Shown: positions 8,694-16,544, counted from the first letter of the stretch. The stretch: DNA of 64,000 bases from Paenilisteria newyorkensis (GCF_000766145.1 NZ_JNFB01000024.1:1-64000); one strand, 5' to 3'. The notes: generated by a model from the sequence alone, not told the origin. Program-made: numbers and translations.

Positions 8694-9029
8694 TACCATT
8701 GTATTCTGTAGGTTCTTCTAATTCATTGTCGATAAAATATGTTTTAACGAGAGAAAATAAACTTTTAATTAACTTTTTATCGTCGTAATCGATGACACGA
8801 GCGGAAAATTCCTCTGTATACACATAATTGTCTAATAAAACAAAGTCTAAAAAGAGAATTTCATTCTTCGTTATCTCTTCGTCAGAAGAAGGCACAAGTT
8901 CTAATACTTCGAAAGCCAATTTTTCGATGGCTTCGTATGTCATGGGCAACTCCTTTTTCTGTAATTGTGCGGTATTACTAATTTTAATATTTTGGCGCAG
9001 CTCCAAGCGTTTTGTAATTACCATAATCC

Positions 9030-9044
9030 AATACAATACAATAC
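9030..9044. repeat. Pentanucleotide tandem repeat (AATAC)x3
   Basis: Three copies of AATAC (GTATT on the coding strand) sit exactly where the Mga-like gene loses frame. Removing one copy restores ...RSVLYWIMVITKRLEL... in frame with the middle part. Confidence 0.75.
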
Positions 9045-9647
9045 ACTACGATGACAAACATGCCCTTCCAGCTCACTATGTTCCATAATATATTGAAAGC
9101 TTATTTCAAATAGTTCGGCTGTTTTTCTGTTGGGTCTGAAATTTTGAGAAATATCGTCCATACTATAAAAGAAATAATGAAAGAAATACCGAATTTCCAC
9201 TTCACGCCCTTCTAGTGACACAGGTGAGAACTGCAATTTTAAATTAAAACTGGCTAAAATCTCCTTTAAATGATTTAAATGCCGATATAATGTGGATGTA
9301 GAAATATATAGTTCATCACTCCATTCGTCCACACTCAGATACTTTCCTTCAAAGATACTTTTAATGATGATAAAAAGCGGAGATTTTTCAGCAAATTCAG
9401 CTAAAACGAAGGAAACTAGCTCATTGTCTGTTATTTCTACCTTCGCAGCAGAATGTCTAATAATTAAATTTTCTTCCATACTAGCTATTTCTTTCAAATC
9501 TCTTTTTAAGGTTCGTAATGATGTATTTAGGGAATCAGAAATTTCCTCCAGCGTAATGGCATACCTAGCCTTTGCGATCTTCTCAATTAACAAAATTTGG
9601 CGATGTACTTTTTTATCAGCTATTAAACTTAAACAAAAATGGTTCAT

Positions 9648-10376
9648 ACGCGACCTCCTTTTTAGATGATGCGCGTTGCCTATCTTTCTTATCTGACATA
9701 GGTTTATTCGTGAACTACAACATAAATTTTACCTATTAATGATAGTGAAAGGTGACTACTTGTAGCTCCTTAAGTTTCACAAGGCCTTGTTTCTTCTTAG
9801 GTCTTATTTAGTACTTAATAGATACCCCAATTTTTTGATTTTTAGTACGCTGATTCGAACTATTGATAAATTTTTATAATATATCCGTTTATCAATTGAT
9901 AAATAAGTGACATAAAGTTATATAAATACAATCAAAATCTCCAAGTAATTCGGACATTACGAAATGAGGCTGAGACAAAACTAAAATTCAGTGTCAAAAG
10001 TATGAAACTAGAAAAGCAGGAATCGTTGTATAGAGCTATTTTCAAAAATGGTATACACAAGATTCCTGCTTATTTTTCATTTTTGAGACCCTTTTGTCTC
10101 AGCCTCATCCTCGGATACGAAATTGCATATAAGGATTCCAAGCGCATAGCCTTGTTTTATATCGGTAAGATCTGATTCAAATTACAAAGCAATTATTCGT
10201 CATCTATAAAGGTTTCCATTGCGTGCTCGATACCACCATAAGTTATTTGTTTTATATCTCACCAGTAAAACTATGGGCCAATCAAATAAATCCAGAAAAG
10301 AAGCACTCAATCTTTATTACTCGTAATCCTGATACACAGATGAGCAAGTAAAAAATTAATGTATTATTATTTACCC
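9648..10376. other. Non-coding stretch between the Mga-like relic and the persulfide operon
   Basis: About 730 bp, AT-rich, without a convincing gene. It contains the ribosome site of the broken Mga-like gene (AAGGAGG just right of 9647) and the palindromic element at 9964-10108. Nothing else is recognisable. Confidence 0.6.
9964..10108. repeat. 145-bp palindromic intergenic element
   Basis: Outer arms of 17 bases (ATGAGGCTGAGACAAAA and its exact complement at 10092-10108) with inner arms around AAGCAGGAATC / GATTCCTGCTT. Elements ending in GAGGCTG(A/G)(A/G)ACAAAA are dispersed in Listeria and other Firmicutes, commonly near gene ends. It can form a long hairpin on either strand. Confidence 0.75.
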
Positions 10377-10420
10377 AAAAGGGCGCTATATCATCAACCT
10401 AGATTAATGTGCACCCCTTT
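10377..10420 (-). terminator. Terminator of the persulfide operon
   Basis: Arms AAAAGGGCGC (10377-10386) and GCACCCCTTT (10411-10420); on the minus strand the second arm ends in CCCTTTT. It lies just after the last gene of the operon. Confidence 0.6.
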
Positions 10421-10427
10421 ATTGATC

Positions 10428-10688
10428 CTATCTCTTGACAATTAATTGTATAGCCTGTTCCAATTTTTTTGTTTGGTTTTCTATACTTTCCTCCGGATTC
10501 TCAAAACAATTTTTCAAGTTTTCAGCAACAATTGTGCCCATAATACGATCTACACTTGCTCGCACAGCGCTTAATTGCATGATAACCTCTTGACATTCTT
10601 TACCTTCTTCTATCATTTTCTGAACACCACGGAGTTGCCCCTCTGCTCTTTTTAAACGATTACAAACCTGCTTGTCACACGTAGACAT
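10428..10688 (-). CDS. cstR: CsoR-family repressor, CstR persulfide-sensor type
   Basis: 86 residues from the start at 10688 (MSTCDKQVCNRLKRAEGQ), whose ATG shares one base with the stop of the upstream rhodanese (TAATG), so the two are translationally coupled. The all-helical CsoR/RcnR fold is clear (RLKRAEGQLRGVQKMIEEG, then AVRASVDRIMGTIVAENL). Copper CsoR uses Cys-His-Cys; here the cysteines are Cys32 and Cys61, but the position four before Cys61 is Asn57, not His. Two cysteines without the His is the CstR pattern, in which persulfide links the cysteines and releases DNA. The neighbours are rhodaneses and a CoA-disulfide reductase, which fits. It probably represses its own operon through the palindrome at 12981-12998. 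An alternative upstream ATG at 10709 is less likely. Confidence 0.85.
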   Translation of the reverse strand: MSTCDKQVCNRLKRAEGQLRGVQKMIEEGKECQEVIMQLSAVRASVDRIMGTIVAENLKNCFENPEESIENQTKKLEQAIQLIVKR

Positions 10689-10984
10689 TATATTAAATCC
10701 CCCTTCCAAGAGGTCATACCACCAATTACATTCGTGACATTGAATCCTTGATGACTAAGAAAAGTACATGCTGTTGCGGAACGTCCACCCGAATGGCAAA
10801 TCACATAATAGGCTTCCGTCTTATCTAGTATCTCAAAGATATCTGGCAGCCTACTCAGTGGTAAATTTTGCGCACTAGGGATATGGCCGCTTTGAAATTC
10901 ATCCACTTCTCGGACATCTAGGATAGACAAACGATTGTTTTTTTCACGTTGATAAAAGTCAGCCATAAAAATCGACTCATACAT
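10688..10984 (-). CDS. Single-domain rhodanese (sulfurtransferase)
   Basis: 98 residues covering one rhodanese domain. The N-terminal substrate loop ILDVREVDEFQSGHIPSAQNLPL is typical, and the active-site loop CHSGGRS at about residues 63-69 contains the persulfide-carrying cysteine. No signal or membrane segment, so cytoplasmic. The gene overlaps the preceding reductase gene by eight bases and is joined by TAATG to the repressor gene, placing it third in a four-gene operon. Role inferred: moves sulfane sulfur between low-molecular-weight thiols and proteins when sulfide or polysulfide accumulates. Confidence 0.88.
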   Translation of the reverse strand: MYESIFMADFYQREKNNRLSILDVREVDEFQSGHIPSAQNLPLSRLPDIFEILDKTEAYYVICHSGGRSATACTFLSHQGFNVTNVIGGMTSWKGDLI

Positions 10985-12635
10985 GTAGAATCCCCTCCGG
11001 TTTTACAGTATTATATAAGGCAAATGCCCCATCTAGGTTTTGAATACTAAAGCCGTTTTGCTTTAATAAACGCTCGCCAATGTAGCTTCGTAAGCCACTA
11101 TGGCACGTTATAATATATTCCTTTTGAATATCTAATTCATCGATGCGATGGCGCAAATCATCTAACGGAATATGAATCGCATTTTCAAATGTGCCATGAT
11201 TCACCAACTCGCTATTATTCCGAACATCGAGTATGGTTTTACCTGATGCTATTGCTTGTTCTAGTTCATACCATTGAATATTATGGCTTAATCCCTCAGC
11301 TAAATTCATAGCTGCATAGCCAATCATATTTACAGGATCTTTGGCAGCACCAAATGGCGGTGCATACGTAAATTCTAACTCTGGTAAATCAAAAATAGTT
11401 AAACCTGCTTTTATAGCGGTAGCCAAAATATCGATGCGCTTGTCCACTCCTTTGGCACCAACACCTTGAGCACCGTAAATAGCCCCGTTTTTGGCATTGA
11501 AAACTAGTTTTAGTGTGATATCAGTAGCACCAGGGTAGTAGTTTGCGTGATCCTTGCCAGAAGTGTGCACAATACTGACATCTAAACCAGCTTGTCTCGC
11601 AGCACGTTCACTCAGCCCAGTAGAAGCTGCGCTAATACCAAAAACGCGTACGATAGCTGTTCCAATACTGCCCTTATTATGACGCTCCAGGCCAGCAATA
11701 ACATCTGCAACTTGTCTACCTTGACGATTTGCTGGTGATGCCAGTGAGATGAACGCATCTTCACCAGTAATTTGCTGTTTGACTACAATGGCATCGCCTA
11801 CAGCATATATATCTGGTAAGTTAGTTCGATAATGGGTATCTACTGAAATACCACCACGGTAACCTAATTCAATTCCAGCTTGTTGAGCAAGTGTATTTTC
11901 CGGTTGTACGCCAACCGATAGAATGGTGATATCTGATTTTAAGATAGAAGCATCTTCTAATATGATATCCTGTCCCTCATTTTTAAAAGCTACGGCGGAT
12001 TGAGAAGTAATGACTTTTACACCATTCCGGATTAATTCATTTCTAACATACGCCGCCATTTCTTCATCTAAAGTGGGCAATACATGTGGTGCTTTTTCAA
12101 TAATCGTTACATGTATCCCTTTTTTACGTAAATTCTCGGCCATTTCTAGACCAATAAACCCAGCACCAATGACAGTAGCTTGTTTTGGATTTTTTTCGCC
12201 TAGGTGTCCCATAATCTGATCTAAATCAGGCACATTTCTTAGTGTAAAAACATTTCTTGCATGTTCTAATCCCTCTATGTTTGGTACAAAAGGTTTTGCT
12301 CCTGGTGATAAAATTAATTGATCATACTGTTCTATAAAATCTTCATCTTCATGCCTAATAGTTATCGTCTTATTCTCTGAGTGAATCGCAATTACCTCAT
12401 GAAAAGGACGTACATCCAATCCAAACCTAGCTTTTAACGTTTCAGGTGTTTGAACAAGTAAATCGTCTCGTTGGCTAATCTCACCTGAAACATAATATGG
12501 TAGTCCGCAATTGGCGAAAGATACAAAAGGCCCTTTTTCTAACACAATGATTTCAGCATCTTCCATCAAACGACGCAGACGAGTTGCCGCAGACATCCCT
12601 CCAGCAACACCACCCACAATAATAATTTTTGACAT
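10977..12635 (-). CDS. CoA-disulfide reductase fused to a rhodanese domain
   Basis: 552 residues. Residues 1-445 form a FAD/NAD(P)H pyridine-nucleotide disulfide oxidoreductase: N-terminal FAD motif IIIVGGVAGGMSAATRLRR, the single redox cysteine Cys43 in SFANCGLPYY (the CoADR signature), an NAD(P)H-binding GAGFIGLEMAENL at about 157-169, and the FAD motif YAVGDAI near 280. Residues about 460-552 are a rhodanese with CHSGLRS (Cys near 515). This is the CoADR-RHD architecture, which reduces CoA disulfide, CoA persulfide or polysulfide with NAD(P)H. It starts two bases after the stop of the first rhodanese gene. Substrate preference cannot be told from sequence. Confidence 0.9.
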   Translation of the reverse strand: MSKIIIVGGVAGGMSAATRLRRLMEDAEIIVLEKGPFVSFANCGLPYYVSGEISQRDDLLVQTPETLKARFGLDVRPFHEVIAIHSENKTITIRHEDEDFIEQYDQLILSPGAKPFVPNIEGLEHARNVFTLRNVPDLDQIMGHLGEKNPKQATVIGAGFIGLEMAENLRKKGIHVTIIEKAPHVLPTLDEEMAAYVRNELIRNGVKVITSQSAVAFKNEGQDIILEDASILKSDITILSVGVQPENTLAQQAGIELGYRGGISVDTHYRTNLPDIYAVGDAIVVKQQITGEDAFISLASPANRQGRQVADVIAGLERHNKGSIGTAIVRVFGISAASTGLSERAARQAGLDVSIVHTSGKDHANYYPGATDITLKLVFNAKNGAIYGAQGVGAKGVDKRIDILATAIKAGLTIFDLPELEFTYAPPFGAAKDPVNMIGYAAMNLAEGLSHNIQWYELEQAIASGKTILDVRNNSELVNHGTFENAIHIPLDDLRHRIDELDIQKEYIITCHSGLRSYIGERLLKQNGFSIQNLDGAFALYNTVKPEGILHV

Positions 12636-12637
12636 AA

Positions 12638-12952
12638 TCAGTTTCCTCCTTTAATAGGTCCGTGCCAATGATTCATACCACCACCAACATTTATAACGTT
12701 GTAGCCCTTTTTGGTTAGCTTACGAAAGGCCTGCTTGCTTCGTACACCTGATTGGCAAATGACAAAAATGGTAGTCTCTTTTTTCTGTTCATAATGGGAT
12801 ATCCTATTCAGGGGGACGTTCTTCGCATTTTTTATATGTCCCCGTTTGTATTCCAATGGGCTTCTAACATCTAATAAAATAGTGTTCTTATCTAGTTTTC
12901 CCTGCAATTCTCGTATTGAAATCGTTGGTATCTTTTTGAATAAACAAAACAT
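12638..12952 (-). CDS. Rhodanese-like sulfurtransferase, first gene of the persulfide operon
   Basis: 104 residues, one rhodanese domain with LLDVRSPLEYKRGHI and active-site loop CQSGVRS (cysteine near residue 72). Good ribosome site (AAAGGAG) before 12952. The N-terminus MFCLFKKIP is hydrophobic but too short for a clear signal; a weak membrane association is possible. First gene of the operon, directly behind the CstR-type operator. Confidence 0.85.
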   Translation of the reverse strand: MFCLFKKIPTISIRELQGKLDKNTILLDVRSPLEYKRGHIKNAKNVPLNRISHYEQKKETTIFVICQSGVRSKQAFRKLTKKGYNVINVGGGMNHWHGPIKGGN

Positions 12953-12980
12953 ACAATAGCTCCTTTCTTCTAAATAAAAA

Positions 12981-13026
12981 TATACCCTTAGGGGTATATT
13001 AAACTATATAAAGACTCCTAAGTCAA
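12981..13026 (-). promoter_or_regulatory. Promoter with CstR-type operator
   Basis: Minus strand: -35 TTGACT (13021-13026), 17-bp spacer, -10 TTTAAT (12998-13003). Directly overlapping the start region is the near-palindrome TATACCCTTAGGGGTATA (12981-12998), with the C-tract/G-tract arms expected of CsoR/CstR operators. Repressor binding would block the -10 and start site. Confidence 0.8.
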
Positions 13027-13123
13027 TAGATTTGTCTTCTAGTCACCCCACGATTACCTAGTTCAAAAGAAATGATAGAGATTCCCAGACGAATGCTAGT
13101 TATTTTATGGTGACTAGTAAGGC

Positions 13124-13403
13124 AAGAACCAGCATCTCCGAGTAAATCGTAAATCACGAAATATTATGATAATAAAAACGTTGTTAGTATGCCTCTATAG
13201 CATCGCTGGTAAGTACTACCTAGCAATGAATGGAGCCGACTATAGTAGGAGTCTTCTTGAATTTCAGTAGGTTTTAAGATCGTTAGATACACTTGTTTTT
13301 GAATACAAATTCAGTAGGAAACAGCTTGTTTCGGTACTTGATGCTCTTATCTCGTTGTTTGAAAATTATGAAATGTCCTATTTACTCGGAGATGCTGGTT
13401 CTG
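13124..13403. repeat. 280-bp element bounded by inverted repeats, MITE-like
   Basis: AAGAACCAGCATCTCCGAGTAAAT at the left (13124-13147) and its inverted copy at 13380-13403, identical over about 22 bases. The same end sequence bounds the HTH relic at 5637-6720; the left ends of both copies resemble each other for about 40 bp. No gene lies inside. It looks like a non-autonomous relative of the larger cassette. The rest of the stretch 13030-13506 holds nothing else I can name. Confidence 0.55.
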
Positions 13404-13506
13404 CGCCTAAAAAGAACCATCTTTCGTGCTCGTTCCTGTGTCGATTTAGCCAGTACATTACCAACAACAAACATTTTAGATGCGTTAGAATGACCCTATA
13501 CAACGC

Positions 13507-13528
13507 AAAAAGCCAGCATATCTGCTGA
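13507..13528 (-). terminator. Terminator of the 13539-14360 gene pair
   Basis: Minus strand: GTCAGCA-GAT-TGCTGGC-TTTTT, a seven-pair stem (one G-T) with a T-run. Confidence 0.65.
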
Positions 13529-13538
13529 CTCTTTCTGA

Positions 13539-13928
13539 TTAATTATTCTTGGCCAAGAATTTGGTTAGCTCATAGCGTACTTTAGCAATCTGCTGTTTTC
13601 TTTGTTCATTCGTCATCTCCAACTTCTCACAGACCCTCTTACTGGAGTAAACCCGATCAGGTCCATAAATAGTCATGACAAGTTGCCGATTTGACTCCGT
13701 TAAATAAGATAAAAACAGATTCACTTGTTGCTTCCTCACGACTTCTTTAAATAGCAACAGTAATTTGGGGTACAAGAAAAAAGATGCTTCGTCTTCCTCT
13801 AACAAGTAATTAAAATGCTGATGCATATCATGTCTTTCCGCATATTGGCTCGCTTTATGTAGAAAATCCATACTCACTACATCATCCACAGATCCACCAC
13901 CAAAGCCACCGGCATGAATATTAATCAT
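13539..13928 (-). CDS. Unknown protein, possibly with a C-terminal HTH
   Basis: 129 residues, no signal peptide. The N-terminus is glycine-rich (HAGGFGGGSVDD), the middle is charged and helical, and the C-terminal 45 residues (LTESNRQLVMTIYG ... SSKRVCEKLEMTNEQRKQQI) faintly resemble a sigma-region-4-type HTH. I do not recognise a family. It lies 18 bp downstream of the membrane-anchored protein gene, likely in the same transcript, and upstream of a terminator. Given the divergent lipase gene beyond it, it could belong to the same toxin/immunity cassette or regulate it; that is inference only. Confidence 0.65.
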   Translation of the reverse strand: MINIHAGGFGGGSVDDVVSMDFLHKASQYAERHDMHQHFNYLLEEDEASFFLYPKLLLLFKEVVRKQQVNLFLSYLTESNRQLVMTIYGPDRVYSSKRVCEKLEMTNEQRKQQIAKVRYELTKFLAKNN

Positions 13929-13946
13929 GAATTATCCCTCCACCCA

Positions 13947-14360
13947 TTACTGTTCTTTCTCTAACTTTTCAATTTCGGTAACGGTTAATGTTTCATGACC
14001 AGGAAGTTTTGTATGTGGAAAACGATCTCCCGTTGCATCCAGCGCCGTTTCAAAATGATCATCATAAATGCCAGCATCAAATGATAATTCCTTATCTCCG
14101 TTCACATATCCTAGGATGTGTGGTATTCCAGTCGGATTATAATCCACCTTTGTTAACGTGACAGATTTTATGTTTTCGTAGTTATAGACCAGGTACTTCT
14201 CAATCCTTGGTTTTTCTTCTGCCATGAGCTTTTTATCGGCTTCCAATGCTGCATTTTCTTTCTTGGTTACTTCTTGTTTCACAATTAGCGCTCCTCCTGT
14301 TATAGTTAGTAGTAAAATTATCCCAATACTTGCTATAATAATCTTTGTCTTTGTTTTCAT
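13947..14360 (-). CDS. Membrane-anchored small extracellular protein, DUF1433-like
   Basis: 137 residues. Residues 5-27 form one hydrophobic segment (IIIASIGIILLLTITGGALIV) without a lipobox cysteine, so it is an N-terminal anchor or uncleaved signal. The extracellular part begins with a charged helix and continues with a small alpha/beta domain (KYLVYNYENIKSVTLTKVDYNPTG ... LGYVNGD). This resembles DUF1433-type small proteins of Listeria and staphylococci; that is a recollection. It is transcribed divergently from the lipase gene, only 56 bp away. Inference: it could protect the producer from the lipase at the outer membrane face, as lipoproteins do for the staphylococcal lipase toxin TslA. 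Confidence 0.65.
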   Translation of the reverse strand: MKTKTKIIIASIGIILLLTITGGALIVKQEVTKKENAALEADKKLMAEEKPRIEKYLVYNYENIKSVTLTKVDYNPTGIPHILGYVNGDKELSFDAGIYDDHFETALDATGDRFPHTKLPGHETLTVTEIEKLEKEQ

Positions 14361-14416
14361 CTAACCGCCCTTTTCCCATATATATCATATCATAAATTTG
14401 TACTGGAGGAATAATT

Positions 14417-15592
14417 TTGGCTAAAATAACAGAAGAACAATATTTTGGACTAGCAGATAAAATTTATCGTAATCAGTCACTACGTATCAATCCCATCAGG
14501 CCTTTGTCAGAGTTTAAAGAGAGCGATTTGTTACCCCTCACACTCGACGATAAATCGAAATGGATCACCATCGGGTCTATCGATAAAAAAAGTGGCATCC
14601 AAGCAGCTGCCGTCGTTCCCTATAAAGAATACATAGATGTATGTAGTGGAAAAACCAAAGAATTTACGAATATTGTCTTTACCTCTCGTGGTTCTGAAGA
14701 TAAGGCTGATTGGTCAACAAACTTGACAGATTTACCAAAACACAAACTCCCAAAACAAGATAGCCAATTTAAGGAGTATGATAATTTCGTCAAAAACACC
14801 TTGTCCTCACATACCACGAAAGACTATTCTTTTACAGGACACAGCCTTGGTGGTGCTTTAGCACAGTATGAAGCTGTGAAACATACAAAGCCAGCAATTA
14901 CATTTGCTGCCGCTCGATCGTTTAACAAATTGACTCCTGAAGAACAAGCCAAGGCAAAGAATGGCGACTACTTCCAATTGATTAAAGATTTCCGGCATAC
15001 AGGAGATGCAGTTGGCCTATTGCCTCCAAATGCCTTTGTTTTTTACCAACAGTATTATTCTGCCAACGGTGCCGCTAGCGATCCAATTAATGCCCATTTA
15101 ACGGAAGGTTTCCGTAAACAGTTTAGTAGCAACGGGACAACAAAATTAGCGATATCTCCAGATGAGATCAAAGCTCAGGCAGATATCATTAAAAGTGTTG
15201 CTACAGATATTGATCGTATGATCCGGCTGCTGGAAGATTTCCGGCGTTACGAAAGTGATGCTGTCAAAAAAATGATCTCAAAAGCCAATAATCAAACCTA
15301 CGGTGGGGAATATGATCTATTGAACGAAAATGACGTCGATAATATCGTTCACGACCTCGCAGTAAGTCGTACAGAAGGCGTGTACCGTTTCCATGATGAA
15401 GAAATACTACATGACCTATTCAATAAACTACTGGAGAGACAGTATCACCTGCAGCAATTTGCACATGAAATTGGAACAGCTGGGCAACACATGCTACAGA
15501 CAGATATCAATCTTGGCCACGATTTAGAGAACACAGTTGGAAGCCTTTTAGGAATAGCCGCTGGGAATGCTGCCAGCTATTTTAGTAAATAA
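14417..15592 (+). CDS. Class-3-type lipase with C-terminal helical domain, candidate type VII effector
   Basis: 391 residues. It starts with TTG at 14417 (GGAGG seven bases upstream; no ATG fits). Residues about 1-235 form an alpha/beta-hydrolase: oxyanion/strand region NIVFTSRGSEDKADWSTN, nucleophile elbow GHSLGG at 141-146 (Ser143), probable acid in TGDAVGLLPPN (about 196) and His in NAHLTEGF (about 227). Residues about 250-391 are almost entirely helical (IKSVATDIDRMIRLLEDFRRYE ...), with no signal peptide. Enzyme first and LXG-like helical targeting domain last is the reverse of ordinary LXG toxins and matches the layout described for staphylococcal TslA. The next gene encodes a small helical protein, the usual partner. 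Secretion and toxicity are inferred; a cytoplasmic esterase role remains possible. Confidence 0.75.
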   Translation: MAKITEEQYFGLADKIYRNQSLRINPIRPLSEFKESDLLPLTLDDKSKWITIGSIDKKSGIQAAAVVPYKEYIDVCSGKTKEFTNIVFTSRGSEDKADWSTNLTDLPKHKLPKQDSQFKEYDNFVKNTLSSHTTKDYSFTGHSLGGALAQYEAVKHTKPAITFAAARSFNKLTPEEQAKAKNGDYFQLIKDFRHTGDAVGLLPPNAFVFYQQYYSANGAASDPINAHLTEGFRKQFSSNGTTKLAISPDEIKAQADIIKSVATDIDRMIRLLEDFRRYESDAVKKMISKANNQTYGGEYDLLNENDVDNIVHDLAVSRTEGVYRFHDEEILHDLFNKLLERQYHLQQFAHEIGTAGQHMLQTDINLGHDLENTVGSLLGIAAGNAASYFSK

Positions 15593-15616
15593 CACACGCA
15601 TATTGGGGGAAACAAA

Positions 15617-16006
15617 ATGGATCCATATCAATCCTTAAGAGAGATAGAAGCAAAAATTGCGGAAGCTTTAATCGATGGCGCCGATGCTACCATTGATGCT
15701 CTCAAGGCGCAAAAGACAGAATTTGAACGGCAACTGCAACTCGCAGCCTTAAAACGCCAGTTATTGCGTGATGCCAACGCGCTTGTCGAAGATGCTAAGC
15801 ACATACTACACGGGAAAGAGACCATGTTTGATGATTGGGGACGAGCGCTTACTCGTTCCAAGAGCCAATTAGGCATTGCATTTGAAAGCAAGACCGGAGA
15901 CGCTATCGGCTTACAATTTCAAGACGAGATTTCCAAGTTATGCAAGGATCGTGAAGAAGATTTCCAAGAGTTGAAGAAAAGTTGCAAGGTAAATATTCAT
16001 CTATAA
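15617..16006 (+). CDS. Small helical protein, likely partner of the lipase
   Basis: 129 residues, start at 15617 with GGGGGAAA upstream, 24 bp after the lipase stop, so co-transcribed. Almost fully alpha-helical and charged, with no signal peptide: YQSLREIEAKIAEALIDGAD, then KAQKTEFERQLQLAALKRQL, a short break near LHGKETMFDDWGRAL, and a last helix. The size and all-helical character fit WXG100-like or Lap/Tla-type partners that bind the targeting helices of type VII substrates; the WxG turn could be FDDWGRA. This is inference, as no family is recognised with certainty. A hairpin terminator follows at 16017-16061. Confidence 0.65.
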   Translation: MDPYQSLREIEAKIAEALIDGADATIDALKAQKTEFERQLQLAALKRQLLRDANALVEDAKHILHGKETMFDDWGRALTRSKSQLGIAFESKTGDAIGLQFQDEISKLCKDREEDFQELKKSCKVNIHL

Positions 16007-16016
16007 TCTAACGAAT

Positions 16017-16061
16017 AAAAGACGCTATAAAGTGGGTACGTACAACTTCACTGCGTCTTTT
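16017..16061. terminator. Bidirectional terminator between convergent genes
   Basis: AAAAGACGC (16017-16025) pairs with GCGTCTTTT (16053-16061), with inner AAGT/ACTT pairing. A- and T-runs on both sides serve the lipase operon and the minus-strand small genes. Confidence 0.75.
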
Positions 16062-16335
16062 CTCTTTGGGGAAGACAATAGCATTCTTCTTTGATTTCAA
16101 CGACTTTTCCACCAAGTTTGATGGCCGCTTTGTCAGCCATCTCTTTGAAAAAGAAAATATATGCCAAATCAATACGCACGTTTGGAACATGCGCTGGAAT
16201 AAGAAAAATTGGTTTATTCGGATAATCGAGCCATTCCATAAAAATCTGGTGATCTACCACAACAATATACTGCCGTGGTACGGCCAATCCGCTCTCATCT
16301 TGTATGATTTCAATTTTCATACCGTCCTTCTTCAT
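16048..16335 (-). CDS. Unknown 95-residue protein, last of three small overlapping genes
   Basis: Mixed alpha/beta protein with PRQYIVVVDHQIFMEWLDYP and a helix at about 55-75 (DLAYIFFFKEMADKAAIKLG); no signal or membrane segment. It overlaps the preceding gene by the four bases ATGA. A second possible start at 16320 has its own GAAGGA site. Family not recognised. It converges with the lipase operon, sharing a bidirectional terminator. Confidence 0.55.
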   Translation of the reverse strand: MKKDGMKIEIIQDESGLAVPRQYIVVVDHQIFMEWLDYPNKPIFLIPAHVPNVRIDLAYIFFFKEMADKAAIKLGGKVVEIKEECYCLPQREKTQ

Positions 16336-16544
16336 TGTTCACCCACCTCGCGCCATTTCCACAACCCTATGTCCATTCCTTGTTGTTTTTCTGCTACAGT
16401 AAAACTCTCAAAACGCGCACTAAACTTCGCTTTATCCAAAGTTGTTTCTTGGCCACTACTAATCGCCGTTTCATATACATATACATTTTCTTTCATATCG
16501 ATAACAATAGCACGCCCAGATGGGTGCATACCAATCATTTTCAT
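16332..16544 (-). CDS. Unknown 70-residue protein, middle of three small overlapping genes
   Basis: Short, mostly beta-strand sequence (GRAIVIDMKENVYVYETAI), ending in a WKWREVG motif. ATGA overlaps on both sides show translational coupling with its neighbours. No family recognised. Length and coupling support a real gene. Confidence 0.55.
   Translation of the reverse strand: MKMIGMHPSGRAIVIDMKENVYVYETAISSGQETTLDKAKFSARFESFTVAEKQQGMDIGLWKWREVGEQ

Larger units (their letters stand above)
7327..8698 (-). mobile_element. IS3-family insertion sequence
   Basis: 1372 bp with imperfect terminal inverted repeats beginning TGGTACC and ending GGTACCA, sharing GGACACTT followed by an A-run inside each end. 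TG...CA ends and the single DDE transposase fit the IS3 family. No clear target duplication is seen (left flank AAG, right flank TTG). It is inserted in the Mga-like pseudogene. The transposase-upstream end holds a long hairpin (8650-8693). Confidence 0.75.
6764..9647 (-). pseudogene. Mga-like regulator broken by a frameshift and an IS insertion
   Basis: Three pieces of one gene. The N-terminal 209 residues run 9647 to 9018 (start with AAGGAGG; HTH LEEISDSLNTSLRTLKRDLK; second HTH VDEWSDELYISTSTLYRHLN). The frame is then lost in a 5-bp repeat at 9030-9044 and the middle continues from about 9036 to 8699. The C-terminal part resumes after the IS at 7326 (LEKALSIFVFYLRN) and ends at 6764. Joined, it would be about 500 residues, the length of the intact paralogue at 4087-5535, to which it is similar in layout. 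An open frame 6764-7423 that begins inside the IS is therefore only the tail of this gene. Non-functional as it stands. Confidence 0.8.
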
